The position numbers and the translations under genes were made by a program. From contig JADKIW010000001.1 in NCBI GenBank assembly GCA_016721115.1, forward strand, positions 2,743,501-2,807,500: 64,000 nt of DNA. Reading direction: 5' to 3'. The notes under the pieces were generated by a model. The model saw nothing but the letters and a program-made list of their open reading frames with translations, did not search any database and was not told the DNA's origin. This document shows positions 1 through 8,892 of the stretch, in pieces. This stretch comes from Candidatus Defluviilinea proxima (GTDB lineage: Bacteria > Chloroflexota > Anaerolineae > Anaerolineales > Villigracilaceae). Numbering within the stretch: position 1 is the stretch's first letter; the number at the start of each line of letters is the position of its first letter.

Positions 1-1295
1 AGCGAGGCGAATTTTTGGGAGAACGCAAACAGCCTCGGGTAAGTCGCGATGCGGCTGTATATCTGCAAGAAAAGTTTTGACGTGAGCGACAGTCCGCCAC
101 CGTTGTTCACTGATGACTGTTTCCTGTCGATTGGGCTTTGCCCTGCTCTTACACGAGTCAATAACTTTGGCAGGTCAATGTCTACTGGACAAGCATCCTT
201 ACATGCGCCACAAAGCGACGATGCCTGCGCAAGCGGGACGAACTCACTTCCGAAGAGTCCCGCAGAGATGACGGAGCCGATGGGGCCAGAATATGGACTC
301 TTATAAGCGTGCCCACCGAGTTCGCGAAAAACGGGGCAGGCGTTGAGGCACGAGCCGCATCGAATGCAATACAGCGATTCTTTGAGCGGCGAATTGCGCA
401 GGCGCGAACGTCCGTTATCGAGCAGGATGATATGGCGTTGTTGATTGGGGAGAGGCTGGTGGATCAGTTGAGTGTAGACGCTGAGTTTTTGTCCCGTTGC
501 AGAGCGGGGGAGAAGCGAGAGCATGAGCGCGAGATCATCGAGGTTGCGGACGAGGCGCTCCATGCCCATCAGCGCAATATGGATCGGCGGCAGGGATGTG
601 ACCATGCGTCCATTGCCTTCGTTGGTGACGAGACAGATGCCGCCTGTTTCAGCGATGCCAAAATTCACGCCGCTGATGCCGACATCGGCAGTGAGAAAGA
701 CATCGCGCAGGACTTTACGTGCTGTGTTCGTAAGTGTAGGAATATCTTCGGTATAGGGGATGCCAAGTTTCTCGTGGAAGAGTTTGCCCACGTCGTTACG
801 GCGCAAGTGGATGGCGGGTGTGATAATGTGTGCAGGTTTTTCATTGCGTAGTTGAACGATGTATTCACCCAGATCCGTTTCGACGACTTTCATCCCTTTT
901 GATTCGAGAACATGATTAAGGTCAAGCTCTTCTGAGATCATCGATTTGGATTTGGCGACAAGAAAATTACGTTTTATGGATTTCGCATTACGTAATTCGT
1001 GATCTGTGATGCGTGAAATCGTTTCGATTGCCTCTTGTGCATCTTTTGCGCGATGAACAACAATTCCATTTTGAGTTGCATTATGGATGAATTGTTCAAG
1101 ATATTCGTCGAGGTGCTCGATGATGTCTGCACGCACACTGTGTGCCCTTTGACGGCGCTCGCGCCAATCGGGTAGTGACTTCATGGCGTTGATGCGTCCG
1201 TTAACACGGCGTTCGGCATTGGCATCCAATGCAAGTTGAAGGCTCTCGTTCGTAAGGGATGTGCGGATGCGCTCTCTAAATTCAGTGGCGGTCAT
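1..1295 (-). CDS. lutB: LutB-like iron-sulfur protein, 3' end beyond window
   Basis: Partial; about 431 residues are readable from an ATG at 1295 and the frame runs off the left edge. It matches the LutB/YkgF family, the ferredoxin-like subunit of the LutABC L-lactate oxidation system: an N-terminal LUD domain (ending in a GISGVNFGIAETGG stretch) followed by two 4Fe-4S motifs, CIRCGSCLNACP and CGACKDACP. The full family length is about 470 residues, so little is missing. The start lies 3 nt after the methyltransferase stop, so it is probably co-transcribed with lutA. A lutC gene may follow outside the window. Electron donor not shown here; glycolate or other 2-hydroxyacids are possible alternatives to lactate. 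Confidence 0.88.
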   Translation of the reverse strand, partial: MTATEFRERIRTSLTNESLQLALDANAERRVNGRINAMKSLPDWRERRQRAHSVRADIIEHLDEYLEQFIHNATQNGIVVHRAKDAQEAIETISRITDHELRNAKSIKRNFLVAKSKSMISEELDLNHVLESKGMKVVETDLGEYIVQLRNEKPAHIITPAIHLRRNDVGKLFHEKLGIPYTEDIPTLTNTARKVLRDVFLTADVGISGVNFGIAETGGICLVTNEGNGRMVTSLPPIHIALMGMERLVRNLDDLALMLSLLPRSATGQKLSVYTQLIHQPLPNQQRHIILLDNGRSRLRNSPLKESLYCIRCGSCLNACPVFRELGGHAYKSPYSGPIGSVISAGLFGSEFVPLAQASSLCGACKDACPVDIDLPKLLTRVRAGQSPIDRKQSSVNNGGGLSLTSKLFLQIYSRIATYPRLFAFSQKFAS

Positions 1296-1298
1296 AGC

Positions 1299-2012
1299 TC
1301 ATTTGACCGCTTTCTTGCCAATAAACAGGCCGCGGTTTCCCGGTTCTTTTTTGTTGTGGGTAACGCGCAATCCTGCCTTATTAAATGCATCCATGTATTC
1401 TGCATGTGTGAACAATCCCAATGTGTGTACTTCTGTGAGATGGTTCACTCCTTTTGATGTACCGATCATGTAATGCAGATCCACAAAGGAGATTTTCCCT
1501 TTTTGCCTGCTCAAACTCATACGGACGATCTTCAGGTCAGGTTTTTCGACCTGAAGGGTGAATATGTTGCCGGGATTCCATTGCTCGGGTGTGAACCACG
1601 GCTCGACCAATAGAACACCTCCCGGAAGCAGATGATTGGTCATGTTCTTGATTGCTTTATCCAGGTTGGACTTGTTCTTCACGTATCCAATGGAACTGAA
1701 CAGGCAGGTGATGATGTCGTATTGGCGATCCAATTTGAAGTCGATCATGTTGCCTTGATGAAAGCGGATCTTCGGATGTTTCTTCTTGGCAACCTTCAAC
1801 ATTTGGGCGTCAAGATCCAATCCTTCGACTTTGTAATACTTGTTCAGTAACCCCGCGTGAACTCCCGTCCCACAGGCGAGATCGAGCAGGGTGTTTCCTT
1901 GGGAGCGTTTGTGCTTTTGGATAATTTTATTTAATTTGTTTACCTCTATTACATAATTCTTGCCTGCTGAGCCATAAATATCATCGTAATATTGTGCTGA
2001 TTTCGAGAACAT
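1299..2012 (-). CDS. Class I SAM-dependent methyltransferase
   Basis: 237 residues with a clear SAM-binding motif I (LDLACGTG, about residue 43), an acidic loop (GLDLDAQML) and motif IV-like ITCLFSSIGY. It resembles the small-molecule N-methyltransferases of the DesVI/TylM1 type, but the substrate cannot be read from sequence. It sits between lutA and lutB (gaps of 14 and 3 nt), an unusual place because LutA and LutB are normally adjacent subunits. Its protein is notably Lys/Asn-rich compared with both neighbours, which suggests a later insertion into the operon. Confidence 0.8.
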   Translation of the reverse strand: MFSKSAQYYDDIYGSAGKNYVIEVNKLNKIIQKHKRSQGNTLLDLACGTGVHAGLLNKYYKVEGLDLDAQMLKVAKKKHPKIRFHQGNMIDFKLDRQYDIITCLFSSIGYVKNKSNLDKAIKNMTNHLLPGGVLLVEPWFTPEQWNPGNIFTLQVEKPDLKIVRMSLSRQKGKISFVDLHYMIGTSKGVNHLTEVHTLGLFTHAEYMDAFNKAGLRVTHNKKEPGNRGLFIGKKAVK

Positions 2013-2026
2013 GGTTTCCTCCTGTG

Positions 2027-2776
2027 TTAGCGGGTGTTAAGCACTTCCGCAATATGAATGACTTTCTGCTTTTTCTTTTGCCGATGCAATCCGCCCGCGA
2101 TGTGCATCAGGCATCCCGACTCGGTCACGACTAGAGTAGGGGACTCCGTCTTTTCTAAATTACCGATCTTTCGCTTCAACCATTCTGCTGAAAGTTCGGG
2201 ATGTTCCATGGAGAAGATGCCACCGAAGCCGCAACAATTTTCGGCCTCTGGTAGTTCAACGATGTTCGCGCCTCTCACGTTTGCCAGTAGGGCGCGTGGT
2301 TGGCGGTCAATGTTCATGCCGCGCAGTGTGTGACATGAGGGATGATACGTCAGCGTTCCGTTCCATTGTGCGCCGAGATCGGTCACGTTGAGTTTGTCAA
2401 CAAGATATTCTGTGAACTCGTAAACGCGTGAAGCCAATGCCTTTGCACGTGGAAGCCAGACAGGGTCGTCTGCGAACAACTCTGCGTATCCGTGTTTCAT
2501 CATGTAGGCACACGAGCCCGAAGGGACAACAATGTCGCAGACTTCCGAAGTCTTTAAAGACTTCGGAAGTCTCTCTAAAACCTTGATGGTATGTTCTGCC
2601 ATTGGCCGCGCTTCTTTTCGCAAGCCCGCGTTGAAGTTGGGTTGTCCGCAACAGGTTTGGTCGGGCGCGAATTCCACGTCAATGCCGAGGCGATGGAAAA
2701 TGTCCACGATGGCCGAACCAGTTTTCGGGTAGAAAGAATCGACAAGACATGTTACAAAAAATTGGATCGTTGGCAT
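2027..2776 (-). CDS. lutA: LutA-like (Fe-S)-binding oxidoreductase subunit
   Basis: 249 residues with the two cysteine-rich CCG domains of the LutA/YkgE/GlpC family: TCCGQPNFNAG near residue 42 and NCCGFGGIFS near residue 180, each expected to help bind an Fe-S cluster. LutA acts with LutB and LutC in L-lactate oxidation. It is the first gene of a minus-strand operon, divergent from glgP. A 34-bp perfect palindrome (2539-2572) lies inside the gene and encodes a KSLKTSEV stretch between the two CCG domains. Confidence 0.88.
   Translation of the reverse strand: MPTIQFFVTCLVDSFYPKTGSAIVDIFHRLGIDVEFAPDQTCCGQPNFNAGLRKEARPMAEHTIKVLERLPKSLKTSEVCDIVVPSGSCAYMMKHGYAELFADDPVWLPRAKALASRVYEFTEYLVDKLNVTDLGAQWNGTLTYHPSCHTLRGMNIDRQPRALLANVRGANIVELPEAENCCGFGGIFSMEHPELSAEWLKRKIGNLEKTESPTLVVTESGCLMHIAGGLHRQKKKQKVIHIAEVLNTR
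2539..2572. repeat. 34-bp perfect palindrome inside lutA
   Basis: Each 17-nt half (AGACTTCCGAAGTCTTT) is the exact reverse complement of the other, with no loop. It keeps the lutA frame open. It looks like a dispersed palindromic element rather than a regulator, since it is mid-gene. Confidence 0.85.
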
Positions 2777-2870
2777 AAATCCATTGTACCGCTTGTCGCA
2801 CTCAGTTTAATGCTTACTACCTGTTCGGGTACTTGTATCCTCTTGTAATTATCAGGAATAAATTTTGCGG

Positions 2871-2876
2871 TATGAT
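2871..2876 (+). promoter_or_regulatory. Probable -10 box of glgP, leaderless-type
   Basis: TATGAT ends 8 nt before the glgP ATG at 2885, and no Shine-Dalgarno sequence precedes that ATG. The spacing would put transcription start at or next to the start codon. No good -35 box is visible. Confidence 0.45.
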
Positions 2877-2884
2877 TGTGCGCC

Positions 2885-5020
2885 ATGAATAATTTTCGCA
2901 CTCAACTTCCTTCCTTTGACCTTCCTAAAAAGCTGGCTCGCCTCGGTGAGTTGGCATACAACCTTTGGTGGACGTGGCAACCTGACGCCACCCGCCTATA
3001 TTCGCAATTGGATCGTGCCATGTGGGAGCGTTTGAATCACAATCCCATTCGCATGTTGCGCGAGATCACGCGTAAGCGTTTGAATGAAGTTCTCAAAGAC
3101 AGAGACTATATGACATCGTATCAATTTGTCTTTGATGAATTTGATGCATATATGGCGCAACAAGAGACGTGGACGAATCAGACTCAGCCGAAGCTGGCTC
3201 AAAATTCCATAGCTTATTTTTCCATGGAGTTTGGTCTGCATGAAACTCTACCGATCTATTCGGGTGGCCTTGGCGTATTGGCTGGTGATCATTTGAAAGA
3301 AGCCAGTGACTTGGGCTTGCCGTTGACTGGTATCGGCTTCATGTATTCGCAAGGATATTTCTCACAGCGCATCAGCGAGGATGGCTGGCAAGAGTCTTTG
3401 AACAACCCGTTAACTTTTGACGATTTACCAGTGACTCAGGTGTTGCAAGATGGCAAGCCTGTCACCGTATCGGTTGAGTTACCGGACCGAAACATTGCAT
3501 TGCGTGTGTGGGAAGTGCGTGTGGGTCGGATTCCGCTGTATCTATTGGATTCAAATGTTGAAGGCAATTCAGACTATGACCGCCTGTTGACCGCGCGCTT
3601 ATATTGGTCGGACTTGGACCGCCGCATCATTCAGGAAGTTCTGCTTGGTATTGGCGGCGTGCGTATGTTGCGTGTGTTGGGAGTCAACCCAACTGTTTGG
3701 CATATGAATGAAGGACATGCCGCATTCCTTGTGTTGGAACGCGCGCGTGAACTGATTGTGAAGGGTGATACGTTTGAAACTGCAATCGAAAAAACACGTG
3801 GGCAGAACATTTTCACCACACATACCCCTGTCCCTGCTGGGAATGACGAATTCCCGCTGTGGCTTATGGATAAATATCTTGCGGCGATCTGGCCTCAGCT
3901 TGGCTTAAGCCGTGAGCAGTTCTATGACCTTGCGCGCCATCAGCAGGCACATGGCGAAACGTTCAGCATGGGCGTACTTGCTCTCCGCTCCTCGAAGGGA
4001 CGCAATGCCGTCTCTGAATTGCACGGACATGTCTCGCGTGATATGTGGCACTTCCTTTGGAATGACAAGAAGGTGGATGATGTTCCCATCACACATGTGA
4101 CGAACGGAGTCCACACCGCAAATTGGATGGCACGTCGCTTGCGCCTGTTGCTCGACCTGCATCTTGGCCGAAATTGGCTTGATCGTTTGGATGACTCTAA
4201 TTTGTGGGATAAGCTGGATACCCTTCCCAATGAAGCCTTGTGGGAAGTTCGCCAGCACCTCAAACGCAAATTGGACTTTTACCTGCGCGAACGCGTCCGT
4301 GACCGTTGGACGGCAGGTGGTTTCCATCCGGTGCAGGTTGTCTCTGCGGGACTTTTGCTCAACCCGTATGTGTTGACAATTGGTTTTGCGCGCCGCTTTG
4401 CCACCTATAAACGAGCCAGCCTGATCCTTTCAGATGTGGAACGTTTATTGAATGTTATCAATCGCCCGAACATGCCGGTGCAGATCGTTTTTGCAGGCAA
4501 GGCACATCCTGCCGATGAACCTGGCAAGCAACTCATCCAGAAGATCTATCGCACAGTCAAACGCGCTGAGACGGGCGGGCGCCTCGTCTTTGTTGAAGAC
4601 TATGATATGAATCTTGCTCGTTACCTTGTCCAAGGTGTGGATGTGTGGCTCAATACGCCGCGCCGTCCGCTGGAAGCAAGTGGCACATCGGGCATGAAAG
4701 CTGGCTTGAATGGCGCATTGAACTTCTCCATTCTTGATGGTTGGTGGCGTGAGGCCTTTAATGGCAAGAATGGCTGGTCTATTGGCGAGGATAAGCACAC
4801 CGAAGTGACTGATCTTCAGGACCAGTCCGACGCGCAGGATTTATATAACAAATTGGAAAACGAACTCATCCCAATGTATTACGACCGTGATATCAATGGC
4901 ATCCCGACAGAATGGGTGGGACGTATGAAAGAATCCATCAAGACTGTCGCTCCGCAATTCTCCACCCGTCGCATGGTGAAGGAATATGTAGAGAAGTTGT
5001 ATTCAAAGGCATTGGAATAA
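2885..5020 (+). CDS. glgP: Alpha-glucan (glycogen) phosphorylase
   Basis: 711 residues from the ATG at 2885; an in-frame TTG at 2876 adds three residues and is less likely. The N-terminus matches the DUF3417 cap of bacterial GlgP (GELAYNLWWTWQPDATRLY). The GT35 core follows, with HMNEGHAAFLVLERARE and the PLP-lysine region EASGTSGMKAGLNG near the C-terminal third. The enzyme releases glucose-1-phosphate from glycogen or maltodextrin in the cytoplasm. The length fits the short GlgP subfamily. A rhodanese gene follows after 5 nt and is probably co-transcribed. Confidence 0.93.
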   Translation: MNNFRTQLPSFDLPKKLARLGELAYNLWWTWQPDATRLYSQLDRAMWERLNHNPIRMLREITRKRLNEVLKDRDYMTSYQFVFDEFDAYMAQQETWTNQTQPKLAQNSIAYFSMEFGLHETLPIYSGGLGVLAGDHLKEASDLGLPLTGIGFMYSQGYFSQRISEDGWQESLNNPLTFDDLPVTQVLQDGKPVTVSVELPDRNIALRVWEVRVGRIPLYLLDSNVEGNSDYDRLLTARLYWSDLDRRIIQEVLLGIGGVRMLRVLGVNPTVWHMNEGHAAFLVLERARELIVKGDTFETAIEKTRGQNIFTTHTPVPAGNDEFPLWLMDKYLAAIWPQLGLSREQFYDLARHQQAHGETFSMGVLALRSSKGRNAVSELHGHVSRDMWHFLWNDKKVDDVPITHVTNGVHTANWMARRLRLLLDLHLGRNWLDRLDDSNLWDKLDTLPNEALWEVRQHLKRKLDFYLRERVRDRWTAGGFHPVQVVSAGLLLNPYVLTIGFARRFATYKRASLILSDVERLLNVINRPNMPVQIVFAGKAHPADEPGKQLIQKIYRTVKRAETGGRLVFVEDYDMNLARYLVQGVDVWLNTPRRPLEASGTSGMKAGLNGALNFSILDGWWREAFNGKNGWSIGEDKHTEVTDLQDQSDAQDLYNKLENELIPMYYDRDINGIPTEWVGRMKESIKTVAPQFSTRRMVKEYVEKLYSKALE

Positions 5021-5025
5021 CAATT

Positions 5026-5370
5026 ATGTTCCCCGAAATTACCGTGGCCGAACTGGCCGAAAAGCTCAACTCAGAAGATAAATTTATTTTGCTTGACGTT
5101 CGCGAGCTTGATGAGTTGAACTATGCCAAAATAGAGGATAACAGGCTTGAGGTCACACCGATGAGCCGGTTGGCGCAGGACGGACCGGATGCTTTGTCAG
5201 AGTCCGCTAGAGCGCAAGACATTCCTGTCTATATCATGTGTCATCATGGGAGTCGTAGTGCACAAGTCACTGCATGGTTGGCGCAACAGGGATGGAAGAA
5301 CGTAGTCAACGTCCGTGGTGGGATCGATGAATATGCACGTAAAGTTGATAGCGGGGTTGGGTTTTATTAA
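5026..5370 (+). CDS. Rhodanese-like sulfurtransferase
   Basis: 114 residues: a single rhodanese domain with the family's FILLDVRE start motif and an active-site loop CHHGSRS, whose cysteine would carry the persulfide. It is short and has no signal peptide, so it is a cytoplasmic single-domain enzyme of the GlpE/PspE class. I chose the ATG at 5026, 5 nt after the glgP stop; a longer upstream reading overlaps glgP and has no homology-like content. A hairpin at 5376 follows the stop. Confidence 0.88.
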   Translation: MFPEITVAELAEKLNSEDKFILLDVRELDELNYAKIEDNRLEVTPMSRLAQDGPDALSESARAQDIPVYIMCHHGSRSAQVTAWLAQQGWKNVVNVRGGIDEYARKVDSGVGFY

Positions 5371-5375
5371 ACGAT

Positions 5376-5403
5376 GTAGGGACGGGCAGCTGCCCGTCCC
5401 TAC
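5376..5403. terminator. 28-bp palindrome between convergent genes
   Basis: Perfect inverted repeat beginning GTAGGGACGGGCAG. It lies between the convergent rhodanese and aminopeptidase genes, with TTTTATTTT following on the plus strand. It is one of several GTAGGG...CCCTAC hairpins in the window (see 27696 and 61217) and could terminate both genes. Confidence 0.75.
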
Positions 5404-5407
5404 GATT

Positions 5408-6532
5408 TTATTTTCCGAAAACAAATTCCCCATTCTTGTAAAACAACTCGCCATCCACGCGGATTTCCGAGTCTGTGCGTAGGTCGCATATCATGTCCCA
5501 GTGGATGGATGATTTATTGTGTGAACCAGTTTCCGGGTAACCTGCGCCGAGCGCCATGTGGAATGTCCCGCCGATCTTTTCATCGAACAGGATATTGCCG
5601 GTAAACTTGTCGATATCGTAGTTCGAACCAATGGCAAATTCGCCTATGTAACGTGAGCCGCCATCCGAATCAAGCATCTTGAGCAGGTATTCCTGATTCT
5701 GTTTTGCAGTAGCTTGTTCCACACGCCCATCTTTGAACTTTAACTCCGCACCTTCCACGGCCACGCCGCCATAGATCGCGGGATATGTATATTTCACCCA
5801 ACCATTAAGAGACTCTTCCACCGGCCCTGTATAAATTTCGCCGTCGGGCATGTTATAGGTGCCCGTTGAATTCATGAACTTGCGGCCTTTGATCGAAAGC
5901 GTCAGGTCAACGTTCGGTCCTTGTAGCGTAACTTTGTCCTTGCCTGCAAGAAAGTCAATGGCTCTCTGTTGACCGGCTGCCGTGCTGTTCCAATAGGCGA
6001 TCGGGTCTTCTTCGTTGGCATGGATAGCCTTGAAGACGAAATCTTCATAAGCTTTTAAACTCATCCCGGCGTCTTGTGCAAAGCCATCGGTGGGGTAGAG
6101 CGTAGTGACCCACTTGAATTTTCCCTCTGCGCCACGTCGCATTTGATGTTCTGTGATCGTGCTGGTTGCCCGGCTGTGCCGTTGCGCTTTGGCAGGGTCA
6201 ATGCTGGATGTGGCTCGCGTGTTTGCCGCAGAATGAATGCGGATGCGGCCCTCGAACTGTTCGTAAGCAAGCTTATAAAATGTCGGTACAAAGTCAAGTT
6301 GGGTGTCATTGGCATAGGTGAGGAACATGTCCTCTTGCACAAACGGCACCATGCCTGGAAACCCGACCATCAGGTGCGGTAGACCGCCTTTTTCCAAAAT
6401 TTGACTATATAACTCTCGTATCAAGGGCTCCGCAAGGGTTGTCCCTTCGATCAAGATGCGGTCGCCGGGTACGATGCGTGCTGAATGTTCCACTAAGATC
6501 TTTGCGAATTTTTGAACTCGTAGGTCAGCCAA
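5408..6532 (-). CDS. M29 family metallo-aminopeptidase (AmpS-like)
   Basis: 374 residues from a TTG at 6532, chosen because AGGAGA lies about 6 nt upstream; an upstream ATG at 6583 would add 17 residues. It matches clan M29 (thermophilic aminopeptidases AmpS/AmpT): PGDRILIEGTTLAEPLIREL near the N-terminus, and metal-ligand regions TGPVEES, IGEFAIG, FHMALGAGY and HWDMICD toward the C-terminus, which hold the expected Glu, Glu, His, His and Asp. It removes N-terminal residues from peptides in the cytoplasm. The gene is monocistronic and converges on the rhodanese gene. Confidence 0.9.
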   Translation of the reverse strand: MADLRVQKFAKILVEHSARIVPGDRILIEGTTLAEPLIRELYSQILEKGGLPHLMVGFPGMVPFVQEDMFLTYANDTQLDFVPTFYKLAYEQFEGRIRIHSAANTRATSSIDPAKAQRHSRATSTITEHQMRRGAEGKFKWVTTLYPTDGFAQDAGMSLKAYEDFVFKAIHANEEDPIAYWNSTAAGQQRAIDFLAGKDKVTLQGPNVDLTLSIKGRKFMNSTGTYNMPDGEIYTGPVEESLNGWVKYTYPAIYGGVAVEGAELKFKDGRVEQATAKQNQEYLLKMLDSDGGSRYIGEFAIGSNYDIDKFTGNILFDEKIGGTFHMALGAGYPETGSHNKSSIHWDMICDLRTDSEIRVDGELFYKNGEFVFGK

Positions 6533-6681
6533 GGGGATTCTCCTAAATGGATTAGTTCGAAGATTATAACATTTCCCAAACATGGGCTATTTGTCTTCAT
6601 TGAACTGTAACTTTCGTCACATGAATCTTTTCCAAAAATGGATAACATAAGTATGAATTGGTTTATCAGTAAGGAGAGACC

Positions 6682-7953
<1,272 letters not shown>

Positions 7954-7959
7954 ATTTTT

Positions 7960-8008
7960 GGAGTTAGGGAGCTTGCTCCCGTATTTTCGGCGGCAAGCCA
8001 CCGACTCC
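7960..8008. repeat. Cruciform-type dispersed repeat
   Basis: The outer arms GGAGT and ACTCC enclose two hairpins, GGGAGCTTGCTCCC and GGCGGCAAGCCACC. It lies between the radical SAM gene and the MoaD-like gene and could also weakly terminate transcription. Confidence 0.65.
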
Positions 8009-8019
8009 ATAAAATTTGA

Positions 8020-8025
8020 TATACT
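8020..8025 (+). promoter_or_regulatory. Probable -10 box of the MoaD-like operon
   Basis: TATACT ends 7 nt before the ATG at 8033, again a leaderless-type arrangement. It suggests the two MoaD-like genes have their own promoter, separate from the radical SAM gene. Confidence 0.45.
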
Positions 8026-8032
8026 GCATTTT

Positions 8033-8365
8033 ATGCAGGCGAAATTCTATGCCAATATGCGTACGATCATTGGCATCCCGTCTTTGGATGTGGACGATGC
8101 ACGCGTGGATACCTTCCGCAAGCTGACCGCCTACCTCATCGAAAAATTCCCCGAAGCCAAACAGCATTTATTGGATTTGCACGACAATCTGCGGCAGGAT
8201 GTGCCTGTCTATGTGGATGGACGGAACCCGCGTCTTTTGACGGCGGGAATTGATACGCCCCTCAAGCCCGATTCTGTCGTCAGTTTTTTCTCTCCCATCT
8301 CCAGCGGACGGATGAACGTGGAAGTTTTACGTGAGCCGAATTTTAGGAAAAGGAGCAGTGAATGA
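8033..8365 (+). CDS. MoaD/ThiS-fold protein lacking a C-terminal Gly-Gly
   Basis: 110 residues. The fold pattern matches MoaD-like proteins: KFYANMRTIIG start, an amphipathic helix around KLTAYLIEKFPEAKQHLLD, then VPVYVDGRNPRLL and a DSVVSFFSPISSG end strand. After PISSG, where the di-glycine tail normally ends the protein, it continues for about 17 residues to RKRSSE, so it cannot be thiocarboxylated in the usual way without processing. It overlaps the next gene by 4 nt (ATGA). It may bind the partner enzyme or regulate cofactor delivery. Confidence 0.75.
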   Translation: MQAKFYANMRTIIGIPSLDVDDARVDTFRKLTAYLIEKFPEAKQHLLDLHDNLRQDVPVYVDGRNPRLLTAGIDTPLKPDSVVSFFSPISSGRMNVEVLREPNFRKRSSE

Positions 8366-8640
8366 AAGTCAATTTTTTTGCAACCCTACGCGATATTGCT
8401 GGTGGCAAGACGGTTGAGTTTGATGTAGATCATGGTGTCACCGCACAGGAACTTTTGGATGCGGTCATCGAGAAATTCCCGAAGATGAAAAAAGAGTTGC
8501 TCAACGAAAATGGAGATATGTACGGCCACGTCCACTTTTTTATCAATGGCCGTGATGTGCAATTTACCGAGGATAAATTCCAAACGAAGATCATGCAGGA
8601 TGATACGGTCAATGTGTTCCCTGCGGTGGGTGGTGGCTAA
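8362..8640 (+). CDS. MoaD-like sulfur-carrier protein
   Basis: 92 residues ending in Gly-Gly-Gly, as expected of a MoaD/ThiS sulfur carrier whose C-terminal glycine is adenylated and converted to a thiocarboxylate. Other family features are the MKVNFFATLRDIAGG start, the VTAQELLDAVIEKFP helix and the final DDTVNVFPAVGGG strand. It is translationally coupled to the upstream MoaD-like gene. Next to an aldehyde ferredoxin oxidoreductase and its radical SAM maturase, it most likely supplies sulfur for the tungsten pyranopterin cofactor. Confidence 0.88.
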   Translation: MKVNFFATLRDIAGGKTVEFDVDHGVTAQELLDAVIEKFPKMKKELLNENGDMYGHVHFFINGRDVQFTEDKFQTKIMQDDTVNVFPAVGGG

Positions 8641-8774
8641 CCCCGAAGGGGTGGCATTCTTATAGCCTTGATGTCGTGTTTTCAAATCCCGAAGGGATGA
8701 CATACGCTTGTGTCATCCCTTCGGGATTTTTCTGTTGGCGCATCGGCTTTTATAATCATTGCACCCCTTCGGGG
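8641..8774. repeat. Nested inverted repeats after the MoaD operon
   Basis: An outer pair (CCCCGAAGGGGTG at 8641 and CACCCCTTCGGGG ending 8774) encloses an inner pair of 19-nt arms at 8684-8702 and 8711-8729, the latter followed by a T-run. The inner hairpin can act as an intrinsic terminator. Both pairs share the core CCCGAAGGG. Confidence 0.75.
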
Positions 8775-8784
8775 TTGAGAAATG

Positions 8785-8812
8785 AACAGGGCGACTCACG
8801 TCGCCCTGTTTT
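8785..8812 (+). terminator. Hairpin between MoaD operon and AOR
   Basis: The arms AACAGGGCGAC and GTCGCCCTGTT around a 4-nt loop are followed by TTTG. It lies between the convergent MoaD-like and AOR transcripts. Confidence 0.7.
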
Positions 8813-8892
8813 GTGTTCGGGGAGATTCTGTTTCAGAAAGCAGAATCAGATGTCGGTTACCCACAGGGGGCTGTGCCAGAAAGAGCCGAGCG

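Noticed and set aside
309..851. 180-codon plus-strand frame
   Set aside because: Antisense to lutB, whose minus-strand reading contains both 4Fe-4S motifs.
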